In this document: positions 17,950 through 27,953 of the stretch, in pieces
How the letters are laid out: every line of letters starts with the position of its first letter
Position numbering within the stretch: the stretch's first letter is position 1
NCBI GenBank assembly: GCA_001314655.1
Contig: LJSF01000006.1
Location: forward strand, 62,001-126,000
Direction: 5' to 3'
Length of the DNA: 64,000 nt
Source of the DNA: Rhodobacteraceae bacterium HLUCCA08
GTDB lineage: Bacteria; Pseudomonadota; Alphaproteobacteria; Rhodobacterales; Rhodobacteraceae
Notes under the pieces: generated by a model
What the model was told of the DNA's origin: nothing
Seen by the model: only the letters and a program-made list of their open reading frames with translations
The model's database searches: none
Made by a program: the position numbers and the translations under genes

Positions 17950-19728
17950 ATGACAGCGGACGACAAGACGGGCCAGGACAATGCCGCCGAGGTGATCGGC
18001 CACCTTTATGAGGTGGCGGTGGATCCGCTGCGCTACGAGGCCCTGCTGGACCGCTGGGAAGCGGTGATCGGCCCGCGCCGCCGGGCCGCCAACGCGCCGG
18101 GCGCGCCGCTGGACGGTCTCGACCAGCTGCATGGCCATTTTGACCGCGCCGACCTGATCCTGGACCGCGTTCTGAACGAGATCGCCAGCGACGGCCCCGA
18201 GGCGATCCTGCGCCGGATCGACCTGGCCGCAGCCTTTGTCCTGGACCGGTCGCTTCGAATCCTGGCCTGCAACGACGCCGCCGTCCGGCGGATGGGGCTG
18301 GCCGCCGGCCAGGGGCTCGACGCGCTGCCGATCTCGCCCGAAGGGGCCGACGACCTGGGGCGCGCGGTGGGTCGGCTGATCACCGGCAACAGCGGTGCCA
18401 CGACCGCGATCCTGCGCACCCGGACCGGGCGCGATGGCCGGATCGGGCTGTTCCATCTGCGCATGGTGCGCACGGATACGGCCGCGCCCCATGTGCTGGT
18501 GGTCAGCTCGGAACTGCACTGGCCCGAAGGCTTCGACGACCTGCTGCGCAGCGCCTTCGAATTCACCGAAGCCGAGACCGACGTCGTGCGCGGCCTCGCC
18601 GAAGGCCGCAGCCTGGTCGAAATCGCCGAGCGTCGCGGCCGGAGCCTGGCCACCCTGCGCACCCAGCTGAAATCGGTGATGGCCAAGACCGAGACCCGCA
18701 GCCAGGCCGAGCTGGTCCGGCTCACGCTGTCGACGCTGGAAATGGCCCAGTTCACGGCCGAGGACAACGCGGCGCAGGGCGCGACCCCGGTTTCGGGCGG
18801 CGGCGCGCTCGAACCGCGGCCGTTCCGGACCCATCCGCTGCCCGACGGGCGCCGCATCGACTACCTGGTGCTGGGCGATCCGACGGGAAAGCCGATCCTG
18901 TTCCTGCCCGAGAATTACGGTTTTGTCCGCTGGCCGGCCCGGGCCGAAACCGAAGCCGCCCGGCGCGGCATCGCGGTGATCGTGCCGGTGCGGGCGGGCT
19001 ATGGCCGGTCCTCGCCCCTGCCCCGGCGGGTCGACGCGACGCTGCAGGGGGTCGCGGATATCCTGAACCTGCTGGACGGGCTGGGGATCGCGCGCCTGCC
19101 CGCGATCTCGCTGGCCGGCGATTCCCATGTCGCCATCGCCATCGCCGCCGCACGGCCCGGTCTGCTGAGCGCGATCATCGCCTGCGCCGGCGTGCTGCCC
19201 CTGACCCGGCCCGAACAATATGAACGGATGGACAAGTGGCACCGGTTCATCCTGGCCGGGGCGCGCTATACGCCGCATCTGTTGCCGTTCATGGTCAAGG
19301 CCGGCTTCGCCCTGGCGCGGCGGCTGGGCAAGCGCGGCTTCATCCGGGCGGTGCATGCGACCTCGCCCGGGGATGTGGCGCTGATCGACGATCCCGATCT
19401 TTTCGCCGCGATGGAAACCGGCAGCGAGATCAGCCTGTCGGCCAGTCATTCCGCCCACGAGGCCTTTGCCCGCGAGATGATCGCCAACCATCTGCCGATC
19501 CGGGCCGAGGAACTGGCCGCGATCCGGGGCCAGGTGCCGATCCATGTTCTGGCCGGCGGGCAGGACCCGCAGACCAAGCCCGAAACCCTGGCCGAATACC
19601 GCGCCGATTATCCCTGGATCGACTTCCGGCTGTATCCGGAGGCCGGACAGTTGATGTTCTTCGGCGAATGGCGCGATGCGCTGGACCTGGCCACGGATTA
19701 TCTGCGCGAGTTAACCCATTTGGGGTAA
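17950..19728 (+). CDS. LuxR-type regulator fused to a degenerate alpha/beta hydrolase
   Basis: This 592-residue protein has three parts. The N-terminal 190 residues look like a PAS-type sensor. A LuxR-type helix-turn-helix follows at about 204-257 (FTEAETDVVRGLAEGRSLVE, then RSLATLRTQLKSVMAKT). The C-terminal 300 residues form an alpha/beta hydrolase with the RAGYGRSSP oxyanion-region motif, the nucleophile elbow LAGDSHVA (Ser392) and an acid candidate in GGQDP (Asp539). Where the catalytic His normally lies, PEAGQLMFF has Gln567, so hydrolysis is doubtful and ligand sensing is more likely (inference). ATG 17950 has AGGGG eight bases upstream; a GTG at 17941 is an alternative. Nothing adjacent suggests the target. 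Confidence 0.82.
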   Translation: MTADDKTGQDNAAEVIGHLYEVAVDPLRYEALLDRWEAVIGPRRRAANAPGAPLDGLDQLHGHFDRADLILDRVLNEIASDGPEAILRRIDLAAAFVLDRSLRILACNDAAVRRMGLAAGQGLDALPISPEGADDLGRAVGRLITGNSGATTAILRTRTGRDGRIGLFHLRMVRTDTAAPHVLVVSSELHWPEGFDDLLRSAFEFTEAETDVVRGLAEGRSLVEIAERRGRSLATLRTQLKSVMAKTETRSQAELVRLTLSTLEMAQFTAEDNAAQGATPVSGGGALEPRPFRTHPLPDGRRIDYLVLGDPTGKPILFLPENYGFVRWPARAETEAARRGIAVIVPVRAGYGRSSPLPRRVDATLQGVADILNLLDGLGIARLPAISLAGDSHVAIAIAAARPGLLSAIIACAGVLPLTRPEQYERMDKWHRFILAGARYTPHLLPFMVKAGFALARRLGKRGFIRAVHATSPGDVALIDDPDLFAAMETGSEISLSASHSAHEAFAREMIANHLPIRAEELAAIRGQVPIHVLAGGQDPQTKPETLAEYRADYPWIDFRLYPEAGQLMFFGEWRDALDLATDYLRELTHLG

Positions 19729-20036
19729 GACGCCGCAGCGACGTCGCCCTAGACTTTTCGGGCATAGGTAAAGCTTGCGGCCTCAAGACAGGTGGGGAAG
19801 TCACGGCTTTGACGCACCGGATGCGGGAGTGAGTGGCCCGTATTCGGTCTCATTTAAGACCAGTTCGCTGATGGGGCGGACGCAGGGACGGTCGGGGAGT
19901 GGCAATGGTGCGACGATATTCACGTACCAAACACGACCCGGCCGTTCTTGTCTATTCACCACAACGTCGACTGGAATGCGTGGCCTGGCTGCCCGGTCTG
20001 GCGTTGTCGGCTTGTGTTTTTCCAACCTCGGCCCGG
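19729..20036. other. 308-bp intergenic region between convergent genes
   Basis: This stretch separates the LuxR-hydrolase gene (plus) from recN (minus). It has lower GC than its surroundings. The short ORFs inside it show no native codon bias or ribosome-binding site. I see no strong hairpin with a T run; a weak dyad (TTAACCC, ATTT, GGGGTAA) overlaps the 3' end of the regulator gene. Confidence 0.5.
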
Positions 20037-21686
20037 TCAGACGTCGATCAGGGCCCGGGCGGCGGCGCGGGCTTCGTCGGTGATGTTCTCGCCCGAGAGC
20101 ATCCGGGCGATTTCATCGACGCGGTCCCCGGAGGCGAGCGGCAGGACGACTGACCGGGTCACATCGTCGACGATGCGCTTTTCGACCCGCCAGTGGTGGC
20201 CGCCCAGGGCGGCGACCTGCGGCGAATGGGTCACGACCAGGACCTGGGCATCGCGCGCCAGGCGTTGCAGCCGCCGCCCCACCGCATCGGCGGTGGCGCC
20301 GCCTACTCCGCGGTCGATTTCGTCGAAGATCAGGGTCAGGCCGGTGGCGCCGCCGGTCAGGCAGACCTTGAGCGCCAGCAGGAACCGGCTGAGTTCGCCG
20401 CCCGAGGCGATGCGGTTCAGCGCCCCGGCCGGCGCGCCGGGATTGGTGGCGACGGTGAAGGCGACGGCATCGGTCCCCTCCGGGCCGGGATCGCCGGGGC
20501 GGATCCCGGTGGTGAAGACCGCCCGTTCCATCTTGAGCGGGGCGAGTTCGGCGCCCATCGCGGCATCCAGCCGGGCGGCGGCCTGTCGGCGCGCCTCGGA
20601 CAGGCCGGCGGCGGCGGCCCCGTAGGCGTCTTGCGCGTCTTTCGCGGCCCGGTCCAGGGCGTCCAGATGGCCGGCCCCGGCATCGAGCGCCTGCAGGCGG
20701 GCGTCCAGTCCGGCGGCGAACGCGGCCAGGTCATCGGGCAGGACGTCATGTTTGCGCGCCAGACCCCGGATCGCGAACAGCCGGTCCTCGACCGCCTCCA
20801 GGCGCATCGGGTCGAAGGACAGCGCCTCGAGCGCGGCCTCGACCCCGGCCTGGGCATCGCCAAGCTCGTTCAGGGCCCGTTCGAGCGCGGAAAGCGGCGC
20901 CTCCAGCCGCCCCTCGGCCGCTTCGGCGGCGCCGTCGAGCCAGCGCAGCGCATCGCCCATCCGCCCCTCGGCCCCGTCGGGCCCCAGCGCCTGGGCGGCC
21001 CGGGCGATATCCTCTCCGATCCTCTGGGCGGCCTGCATCAGGCGGCGTTCGGCATCGAGCGCGGCCTCTTCGCCGGGCTCCGGGTCGAGTTTCGTCAACT
21101 CGTCGACCGCATGGCGCAGGTAGTCCTCTTCGGCCTGCAACGCCGCGATCTGTTCGCGGGCGCGGGCCAAGGCCTCATCGGCCTTGCGCCAGGCGCGCCA
21201 GGCCGACCGGACCTGCGCCAGGTGATCGGACAACCCGCCATAGGCATCCAGCAACAGCCGGTGGCCGCGCGGGTTCAGCAGGCCACGATCGTCGTGCTGG
21301 CCGTGCAGTTCCACCAATGTCTCCGACAGCGCCCGCAGCACCTCGCCCGAGACGCGGCGGTCGTTCAGCCAGGCGGTCTTGCGCCCGTCGCGGGTATTGA
21401 CGCGGCGCAGGATCAATTCGTCGCCGGCCTCGATCCCGGCCTCGGCCAGCACTGCATGGGCGGGGTGATCTGGGGTCAGATCGAACACCGCCGTGACCTC
21501 GCCCTGATCGGCCCCCTGGCGGACCAGTTCGGCCCGGCCGCGCCAGCCCAGCACGAAGCCCAGACAATCGAGCAGGATCGACTTGCCGGCCCCGGTTTCG
21601 CCGGTCAACACGTTCAACCCCGGCTGAAAGCGCAGCTCCAGCCGGTCGATGATCAGCATGTCGCGGATGTCGAGTTCACGCAGCAT
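20037..21686 (-). CDS. recN: DNA repair protein RecN
   Basis: RecN is an SMC-like ATPase that acts early in double-strand break repair. The 549-residue protein starts MLRELDIRDMLIIDRLELRF and has Walker A GETGAGKSILLD, long coiled-coil regions (about residues 150-370), the ABC signature IASGGELSRFLLALK and Walker B LTLIFDEIDRGVGGATA with a following VVTHSPQVAALG. The length is typical. It is the last gene of the dcw-linked run, 12 bases after bamD, a common order in Rhodobacterales. Confidence 0.97.
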   Translation of the reverse strand: MLRELDIRDMLIIDRLELRFQPGLNVLTGETGAGKSILLDCLGFVLGWRGRAELVRQGADQGEVTAVFDLTPDHPAHAVLAEAGIEAGDELILRRVNTRDGRKTAWLNDRRVSGEVLRALSETLVELHGQHDDRGLLNPRGHRLLLDAYGGLSDHLAQVRSAWRAWRKADEALARAREQIAALQAEEDYLRHAVDELTKLDPEPGEEAALDAERRLMQAAQRIGEDIARAAQALGPDGAEGRMGDALRWLDGAAEAAEGRLEAPLSALERALNELGDAQAGVEAALEALSFDPMRLEAVEDRLFAIRGLARKHDVLPDDLAAFAAGLDARLQALDAGAGHLDALDRAAKDAQDAYGAAAAGLSEARRQAAARLDAAMGAELAPLKMERAVFTTGIRPGDPGPEGTDAVAFTVATNPGAPAGALNRIASGGELSRFLLALKVCLTGGATGLTLIFDEIDRGVGGATADAVGRRLQRLARDAQVLVVTHSPQVAALGGHHWRVEKRIVDDVTRSVVLPLASGDRVDEIARMLSGENITDEARAAARALIDV

Positions 21687-21698
21687 CGGCAGCGCCGG

Positions 21699-22559
21699 TC
21701 AGAGCCATTCGCCCCGCACCATCTGACGGTAGATCTGGCTCAGCCAATTGCCCTCGACATCGCGCAGCTCCAGCCCCTCGCCGGTCAGCAGGGCAAAGCC
21801 GTCGCGATACCACTCGGTCGATTGGAAATTGTAGCCCAGGATGGCGCCGGCGGTCTGCGCCTCGCCGGTCAGGCCGAGCGACAGATAGGCCTCGATCAGG
21901 CGATACAGCGCCTCGGGGGTATGCGCGGTGGTCTGGAAATCCTCGACCACGACGCGGAACCGGTTGATCGCGGCGGCGAAATGACCGCGCTTGAGGTAGT
22001 AGCGGCCGATCTCCATCTCTTTCGCGGCGAGATGATCGAAGGCCAGGTCGAATTTCAGGATCGCGGCACTGGCATATTCGCTGTCGGGGTAGCGTTCGAT
22101 CACCACCCGCAGCGCCTGAAGCGCCTGGAAGGTCAGGCCCTGGTCGCGGCCGACCTCGTCGATCTGGTCGTAATAGGACAGGGCCAGCAGGTATTGCGCA
22201 TAGGCCGCGTCCGCATCGACCGGGTAGAAGTCGATGAAGCGTTGCGCGGCACCCCGGGCGTTTTCGTAATCGCGATCCTGGTGATAGGCGAAGGCCTGCA
22301 TGATCAGGCCGCGCTTGGCCCATTCGGAATAGGGATAGAGGCGCTCGATCTCGCCGAAATAGATCGCGGCGTCATCGGCGCGGCCCCTGGCCAGTTCGTA
22401 TTCGGCGCGCTGATAGATTTCCTGGGCCGAATATTGTTCCAGCACGCCATCGCGGCGCGGGTCGACACCGTCGCCACAGGCCGACAGACCCAGCGCCAGG
22501 GCAAGGGCCCCGGCGGCGATTGCCTTGCGCATGCCTGGTCTACTGCTGCGGCCCGTCAT
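21699..22559 (-). CDS. bamD: Outer-membrane assembly lipoprotein BamD
   Basis: BamD (ComL/YfiO) is the essential lipoprotein partner of BamA in beta-barrel protein insertion. The protein has a signal peptide ending in the lipobox LSAC (followed by GDGVDPRRDG), then TPR repeats with the typical AEYELARGRADDAAIYFGEI, AFAYHQDRDYENA and YAQYLLALSYYDQID segments. Start 22559 was chosen because AAGGGG lies eight bases upstream; ATG 22532 and 22583 are alternatives. It lies between lpxC and recN, so outer-membrane biogenesis is transcribed with cell-division genes. Confidence 0.95.
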   Translation of the reverse strand: MTGRSSRPGMRKAIAAGALALALGLSACGDGVDPRRDGVLEQYSAQEIYQRAEYELARGRADDAAIYFGEIERLYPYSEWAKRGLIMQAFAYHQDRDYENARGAAQRFIDFYPVDADAAYAQYLLALSYYDQIDEVGRDQGLTFQALQALRVVIERYPDSEYASAAILKFDLAFDHLAAKEMEIGRYYLKRGHFAAAINRFRVVVEDFQTTAHTPEALYRLIEAYLSLGLTGEAQTAGAILGYNFQSTEWYRDGFALLTGEGLELRDVEGNWLSQIYRQMVRGEWL

Positions 22560-22671
22560 CTCAGGCGCCCCTTGGGTCATCATCTTGGTCCGGGGGCCCG
22601 TCGCCCCGGTTCAGGGCTTGGTCTAGCACGAAACGACAGGGGGGCAAATTGCCTTTTCGCCCCGGCTCGGA

Positions 22672-23592
22672 TCAGGCGACGGCGGCCAGATCGGCGGCTT
22701 TCACGCCGACGCCCGGCAAGGCCAGGGCGGCGTCGCCGCGCAGGGTGACACGGGCATGGTTGCGCGGATCGGCGAACAACGCGCGCAGCAGATCGTTGGT
22801 GATGGCGTGGCCGGCGCGGTGGCCGACATAGCGGCCCAGGATCGGCGCCCCGGCAGTGTAAAGATCGCCCAGCGCGTCCAGCATCTTGTGGCGGACCGCC
22901 TCGTCCGAATGGCGCAGGCCGCCGGGCGACAGAACCCGGTCGCCATCGACCACGACGGCATTGTCATAGCTACCGCCAAGGGCCAGGCCCCGGGCGCGCA
23001 TCGCCTCCACATCCGCCAGGCGGCAGAAGGTGCGGCTGTCGCACAATTCGCGCACGAAGGCGCCGTTGGCGAGGTCCAGACTTTTCTGCTGGCGGCCGAT
23101 CGCCGGGTCGTCGAACTCGATGTCGAAGGCGATCGACAGCAGGTCGGCGGGCAGCAGCGTCGCCGTGGCGTCGCCCCGGGTCACGGTCACGGGACGCAGC
23201 ACGCGGATCGCAGTCAGCGGCACGGATTGATGGTCGAGCCCGGCGGCAAGCAGGCCGCGGACGAAGTCGCGCGCCGAGCCGTCGAGGATCGGAACCTCGG
23301 GGCCGTCCAGCTCGACCTTTGCATTGTGGATGCCCAGGCCGGCCAGGGCGGCCATCAGATGTTCGATGGTCGACACCGACGCACCGGCATCGTTCACGAT
23401 CCGGGTGTTGAGCGGCGAAACCTGCACATGGGTCCACAGCGCGGGGATGCGACCGGCCGCAGGCCCCAGGTCGGTGCGGTGAAAGACGATCCCGTGGCCG
23501 GCCGGGGCCGGACAGACGCGCAGAACAGCCGGCTGGCCCTTGTGAAGGCCCACACCGCGGAAGGTCGCTGGTCTGTTCGGACTGGTCTGCAA
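22672..23592 (-). CDS. lpxC: UDP-3-O-acyl-N-acetylglucosamine deacetylase LpxC
   Basis: LpxC catalyses the committed step of lipid A synthesis, a zinc-dependent deacetylation in the cytoplasm. The 306-residue protein begins QTSPNRPATFRGVGLHKGQP and contains the zinc ligand in VSTIEHLMAALAGLGIHN, the further ligand region HSDEAVRHKMLDALGDL and the catalytic C-terminal His in GHRAGHAITN. The most likely initiation codon is TTG at 23592, with GGGG seven bases upstream; no in-frame ATG precedes the conserved sequence. A rare start codon would reduce translation of this tightly controlled enzyme. It is downstream of ftsZ on the same strand. Confidence 0.96.
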   Translation of the reverse strand: MQTSPNRPATFRGVGLHKGQPAVLRVCPAPAGHGIVFHRTDLGPAAGRIPALWTHVQVSPLNTRIVNDAGASVSTIEHLMAALAGLGIHNAKVELDGPEVPILDGSARDFVRGLLAAGLDHQSVPLTAIRVLRPVTVTRGDATATLLPADLLSIAFDIEFDDPAIGRQQKSLDLANGAFVRELCDSRTFCRLADVEAMRARGLALGGSYDNAVVVDGDRVLSPGGLRHSDEAVRHKMLDALGDLYTAGAPILGRYVGHRAGHAITNDLLRALFADPRNHARVTLRGDAALALPGVGVKAADLAAVA

Positions 23593-23803
23593 GGGATGCC
23601 CCGCGCGTTAACTCTGTGTGCCCCCCGAGGTAAGGACTGTGCCGCGGATGCACAATTCACTCTTTGCAACGCGTTGAAACATCCGCGGCCAAGCCCCTGC
23701 CGCTTGTGGAAAACCCGGTCACGCAAGTCCGCTATTCCCCACCCTCACAGGAAAAGGGCCGCGCTGTCGGCGCGGCCCCTGGGCTTTGGATAAACCGGTC
23801 GGC

Positions 23804-25405
23804 TCAGTTCGCCTGGCGGCGCAGGAAGGCCGGGATCTCGATCCGTTCCTGGTCCGGATCGGGGTCGGCCTGCGGGGCCGGGTCCTGGCGCAGCGCGGTG
23901 ACCGGCGGCTGCGGGCGGTCCCGCTTTTCGGTTTCCGCGGCCTGGCCGGTCATGCGTGAGATCAGCGAACCGATGCCGCTGCCACGCTGGCGATCGGCGG
24001 CCGGAGCCTCGGGCCGGGGCCGCTGTGCGGCCGGGGCCTGGCGGGCGGCGGCGTCGCGCAGCCGGGCCATGGTATCGGCCGAAGGCGTGCCGGCGGCCGG
24101 CGCGCGCGGGGCGACGAAAGCGTCGACCGGGGCGGCACTGGGTTCGGCGGCCGGGCGCGGCCGATAGGCCGGATGCGGCAGGTCGTCCTCGGCGGCCTCG
24201 GCGGCGGCCGGGGCGTCGAAGATGTCTTCGGCCTGTTCATGGGCGATCTGCTCGTCGTCGAACAGGCTCGGCTCCGGGGCGGCCTGGCGGGCCGCGACCG
24301 GTTCGGGCTGACGTTCCGGCTGACGCTCCGGCTGCGGCGCCGGCGCGGCGGCCTCTTCGGCCCGATCCTCGGCACTGACATGGGTGGTCAGCGGCGCGGC
24401 CATGGAGCGGCGCGGCAGCGGCACGTCGCTGGTCTTTTCGGCCGCGTCGATGCCGGTGGCGACGACGCTGACGCGCATCTTGCCTTCCATGCCGGTATCG
24501 AGGGTCGACCCGACGATGATGTTCGCCTCGGGGTCGACCTTTTCGCGGATCTTGTTCGCGGCCTCGTCCAGTTCGAACAGGGTCAGGTCGTAGCCGCCGG
24601 TGATGTTGATCAGCACGCCCTTGGCGCCTTCGAGGCTGATTTCATCGAGCAGCGGATTGGCGATCGCCTTTTCGGCGGCCTGGACGGCGCGTTCGGCGCC
24701 CTCGGCCTCTCCGGTGCCCATCATCGCCTTGCCCATCTCGTCCATCACCGCACGGACATCGGCGAAATCGAGGTTGATCAGGCCCGGCCGCACCATCAGG
24801 TCGGTCACCCCCTTGACGCCCTGGTAGAGCACGTCATCGGCCAGGGCGAAGGCTTCGGTGAAGGTGGTGTTTTCGGTCGCCAGGCGGAACAGGTTCTGGT
24901 TCGGGATGATGATCAGCGTGTCGACGACCTTCTGCAGGGCATCGACGCCGTCCTCGGCCTGTTTCATGCGCTTGCCGCCCTCGAACTGGAACGGCTTGGT
25001 GACGACGCCGACGGTCAGAACGCCCAGCTCGCGCGCGGCCTGGGCGATGATCGGGGCGGCCCCGGTGCCGGTGCCGCCGCCCATCCCGGCGGTGATGAAG
25101 CACATATGCGCCCCGGCCAGGTGGTCGACGATCTGTTCGATCGATTCCTCGGCCGCAGCGGCGCCGACGGTGGCCCGGGCACCGGCGCCGAGCCCCTCGG
25201 TCACCTTCACGCCCATCTGGATCTTCTGTTCGGCCATGCTTTGCTGCAGCGCCTGGGCATCGGTGTTGGCGACGACGAACTCGACCCCTTCGAGGTTCTT
25301 CTCGATCATGTTGTTGACCGCGTTGCCGCCGGCGCCACCGACGCCAAAGACGGTGATCCGCGGCTTGAGTTCGTCATGCCCGGGCATCGAAAGGTTCAGT
25401 GTCAT
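23804..25405 (-). CDS. ftsZ: Cell division protein FtsZ
   Basis: FtsZ is the tubulin-like GTPase that forms the Z ring. The 533-residue protein begins [20 protein letters not shown] and has [11 protein letters not shown], the GTP-binding signature [10 protein letters not shown] and the T7 loop region with NLDFADVR. The GTPase core ends near residue 320. A long Ala/Pro/Glu/Arg-rich linker of about 200 residues follows, then the conserved C-terminal peptide ([13 protein letters not shown]) that binds FtsA and other partners. Alphaproteobacterial FtsZ commonly has such a linker. The 350-base gap upstream separates it from ftsA, which leaves room for its own promoter. Confidence 0.98.
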   Translation of the reverse strand: MTLNLSMPGHDELKPRITVFGVGGAGGNAVNNMIEKNLEGVEFVVANTDAQALQQSMAEQKIQMGVKVTEGLGAGARATVGAAAAEESIEQIVDHLAGAHMCFITAGMGGGTGTGAAPIIAQAARELGVLTVGVVTKPFQFEGGKRMKQAEDGVDALQKVVDTLIIIPNQNLFRLATENTTFTEAFALADDVLYQGVKGVTDLMVRPGLINLDFADVRAVMDEMGKAMMGTGEAEGAERAVQAAEKAIANPLLDEISLEGAKGVLINITGGYDLTLFELDEAANKIREKVDPEANIIVGSTLDTGMEGKMRVSVVATGIDAAEKTSDVPLPRRSMAAPLTTHVSAEDRAEEAAAPAPQPERQPERQPEPVAARQAAPEPSLFDDEQIAHEQAEDIFDAPAAAEAAEDDLPHPAYRPRPAAEPSAAPVDAFVAPRAPAAGTPSADTMARLRDAAARQAPAAQRPRPEAPAADRQRGSGIGSLISRMTGQAAETEKRDRPQPPVTALRQDPAPQADPDPDQERIEIPAFLRRQAN

Positions 25406-25755
25406 ATGTCTGTCCGCCTGTCGTTTGTCCTGCCCGTCCCACCCGGGCCGTGTCTGAATTGGGCCGATCCTATCCAAAGCCGCTTGTGGCGTCACGGAAA
25501 AATCGCGGAAAAACCGCAAAATATGCCGGTTTTCGCCGGGTTTTTCGCTGCATATCGGTCGATCGGCAAAATGCTGCGCATCGGTGGCGCGCGACATCCA
25601 GACCTGCGTCGCACCTTTCGATGCCGCAGGGGGCGGACGCCCGGATCACCGGCGTGAACGATTCGGACCGACCTTTGCGGTCGCCATCGTCCGATATGGT
25701 CGCCTTTTGGTTGCAAGCCCCGGTGACTGCTCGATTTCCGGGGCCTCTGTCTGCC
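25406..25755. other. 350-bp ftsA-ftsZ spacer, candidate ftsZ promoter region
   Basis: No gene is visible. The spacer is moderately AT-rich between 25490 and 25580. It contains a short hairpin GCGG-AAAAA-CCGC (25505-25517) followed on the minus strand by GATTTTTCC, which could be a weak terminator after ftsA, and runs of T on both strands. Such a long gap in an otherwise tightly packed cluster suggests independent transcription of ftsZ; no CtrA-type full site was seen. Confidence 0.45.
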
Positions 25756-27090
25756 TCACCAATTGTCCTTGAACCATTTCACCGCCCGGCGCAGGGAGCG
25801 CGCCGGATAGCGTTCGGCGGGGATTTCGAAATCCCACCATTCGTCCTGGGGATGGGCGGCGAAAAGCGTAAGCCCCACCGCCGCCGAAAAGGCCGGGCCG
25901 GTCGCGGCCTGGGGCAGGCCCTGCACGCGCAGGGGCCGGCCAAGGCGGACCTGGTGGCCGAGGATCTTGGAGGCCAGCCCGTCAAGCCCGGGGATCTGGC
26001 TGCCGCCCCCGGTCAGCACGATCTGCTGACTGGGCAGGTGGTCGAAACCGGCGGCATCGAGCCGCGCCCGCACCTCTTCGAGGATCTCCTCGACCCGGGG
26101 GCGCATGATCCCGATCAGTTCGGCCCGGCTGACGGTGCGCCGGTCGCGTTCCCAATCGCCGCTGTCGCCGCCGATCTCGATCCGTTCGCGGTCATCCATG
26201 CCGGTGGCGACGACGCCGCCGTAGAATGTCTTGATCCGCTCGGCCACGGCCATGGGAACCTGAAGCCCCATGTGGATGTCGCTGGTGACGTGGTCGCCGC
26301 CCATCCGCACGCTGTCGGCATAGATCATGTGCTTGCGCATGAAGATCGACAGGCCGGTGGCGCCGCCGCCCATGTCGATACAGGCCGCGCCCAGTTCCTG
26401 TTCATCCTCGACCAGGCTGGAAATGCCGGCGACATAGGCGCTGCTGGCCAGCCCGGCCAGTTCCAGGTCGCAGCGCTTGATGCAATGCAACAGGTTCCCG
26501 ACCGCGGCATGATCCACGGTCAGCAGGTGCATGTCGGTGGTCAGCATATTGCCGGCCTGGCCGCGCGGATCGCCCAGGCCCGAGCGGTGATCCAGCGCGA
26601 AATTGACCGGCTGGGCATGCAGCACCTCGCGCCCCTCGCCGTAATCGGGCAGGTCGCAGGCGGCCAGCACGCGGCCGATATCGGCTTCGGTCACGATGCC
26701 GCCGTCAAGCGCGACCTGCCCGTCCAGCCCGTAGGACCGCGGCCGGGCGCCGGCAAGGCAGGCGATGACGTGATCGACCCGGACATTGGCCATCTTCTGC
26801 GCCGCCTGCACCGCGGTGCGGATCGCGCGTTCGGTTTCCTGCATCGCCGCGACCTCGCCAAAGCGGACACCGCGGCTGCGGGTGGTGGCGGCGCCGATGA
26901 CGCGGAACTGGCTTTGCCCGGCCATCGAGCCGACGCCGTCGCTGTCGCGGAACTGTTCGGGCCCGTCGAAGCGCAGCACCAGGCAGGCGATCTTGGAGCT
27001 GCCGACATCCAGGATGGCGATCACGCCGCGCTGCATGGCGGCCTGGCGCATGTTCCGCATGGCACGTTGGGCTTGGTAGAGATCCTTCAT
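25756..27090 (-). CDS. ftsA: Cell division protein FtsA
   Basis: FtsA is an actin-like ATPase that tethers FtsZ to the membrane. The 444-residue sequence has the phosphate-1 motif AILDVGSSKIACLVLR, the SHS2 1C domain (about residues 100-185), the phosphate-2 motif ACIDMGGGATGLSIF and the adenosine motif IVLTGGGSQIPGLDGLASKI. The C-terminus ends with a short basic/hydrophobic stretch (SLRRAVKWFKDNW) typical of the membrane-targeting helix. Its ATG overlaps the ftsQ stop by 4 bases, indicating translational coupling, with GAGGA nine bases upstream. Confidence 0.97.
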   Translation of the reverse strand: MKDLYQAQRAMRNMRQAAMQRGVIAILDVGSSKIACLVLRFDGPEQFRDSDGVGSMAGQSQFRVIGAATTRSRGVRFGEVAAMQETERAIRTAVQAAQKMANVRVDHVIACLAGARPRSYGLDGQVALDGGIVTEADIGRVLAACDLPDYGEGREVLHAQPVNFALDHRSGLGDPRGQAGNMLTTDMHLLTVDHAAVGNLLHCIKRCDLELAGLASSAYVAGISSLVEDEQELGAACIDMGGGATGLSIFMRKHMIYADSVRMGGDHVTSDIHMGLQVPMAVAERIKTFYGGVVATGMDDRERIEIGGDSGDWERDRRTVSRAELIGIMRPRVEEILEEVRARLDAAGFDHLPSQQIVLTGGGSQIPGLDGLASKILGHQVRLGRPLRVQGLPQAATGPAFSAAVGLTLFAAHPQDEWWDFEIPAERYPARSLRRAVKWFKDNW

Positions 27091-27953
27091 TCGTCGGGTT
27101 CCTCGGCAGGGCCTGAAATGCGGCGCAATTCCGCGACGGCCGGTTCATTGAGCCGGATCGTGGGACGGGCGGCGTTGCGCATGTCGACAACGCTCACGTC
27201 CCGGTCCAGCAGGTCCTTGGCCTCGGACAGCGCGATGACGCGCTCGAAGGCCTCGATCGGGTTTTCGGTCGGCAGCAGGATGCGCTGGCCGCGATCCAGC
27301 ACCACGTCCCAGCGCCGTTCGCCCATGCGCATGACGGCGCGCATCCGCGGCAGGATCGGGCCGGCCACGTCATAGAGCGCCAGCCCCTCGGCCAGTTCGT
27401 CGCGGGCGCCGTCGCCGGTGACCAGCGGCAGATCGGCCCGGTCGGCGCGGGCGGCCAGCGGGCCGATGATCACGCCCTCGGCATCGATCAGCCGCAGCCC
27501 GGACGCGGTGCGGAACACCGCCACCGGCTGTCGCTGGGTGATGGTGACCTGCAGGATGCCGCCGGGCTTGACCCGCAGCACGGCCTCGGCCACCGCGGGG
27601 ATCGCGGCGACGGTATCGCGCATCTCGACCAGGTCAAGCTCGAAGGACGAGACCGGGAAATCCACCGGCAGCACGTCCCGGATATCGGCCGACAGCGCGT
27701 CGTCGGCGCCGTCGATGGCCATGGCGTCGACCATGAATTCGTCCCGGTGCTGCAGTTCCCAGACCAGGTTCTGCCAGCTTTCGGTCACCAGGGCGCGGTT
27801 GTCGGCCCGGGCCAGCCAGCCCCCCGCGACCCCCGCCACCAGGGCCAGCGGCAGACCGACCCGCAGCAGCTTGCGGAAGGCCGGGGTCAGCATCAGGCGC
27901 TGGTAGCGGTAATGCCAGCGCGAGGGGGCGGGATCGCGTTTCAGCGGTTGCAC
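27087..27953 (-). CDS. ftsQ: Cell division protein FtsQ
   Basis: FtsQ is a bitopic divisome protein linking early and late division proteins. From the chosen GTG it is 288 residues: a basic cytoplasmic tail, one membrane helix ([20 protein letters not shown]), a POTRA domain ([20 protein letters not shown], then [19 protein letters not shown]) and the FtsQ domain with [19 protein letters not shown] and VDMRN near the end. GTG 27953 has GGAGG seven bases upstream, located inside the end of ddl, giving a 13-base overlap. The longer ATG start at 28004 lacks such a site. Confidence 0.95.
   Translation of the reverse strand: MQPLKRDPAPSRWHYRYQRLMLTPAFRKLLRVGLPLALVAGVAGGWLARADNRALVTESWQNLVWELQHRDEFMVDAMAIDGADDALSADIRDVLPVDFPVSSFELDLVEMRDTVAAIPAVAEAVLRVKPGGILQVTITQRQPVAVFRTASGLRLIDAEGVIIGPLAARADRADLPLVTGDGARDELAEGLALYDVAGPILPRMRAVMRMGERRWDVVLDRGQRILLPTENPIEAFERVIALSEAKDLLDRDVSVVDMRNAARPTIRLNEPAVAELRRISGPAEEPDE

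Noticed and set aside
19801-20025. 74-codon minus-strand ORF downstream of recN
   Set aside because: It has no ribosome-binding site, atypical codon use and no recognisable family.
24300-24345. Recent repeat expansion in the ftsZ linker (ERQPE-type repeats)
   Set aside because: The short Arg/Gln/Pro/Glu repetition is common in the disordered FtsZ linker of this group and the DNA copies differ.
25480-25540. Strong terminator between ftsA and ftsZ
   Set aside because: The visible hairpins have only 4-bp stems; they are kept as weak candidates in the spacer entry.
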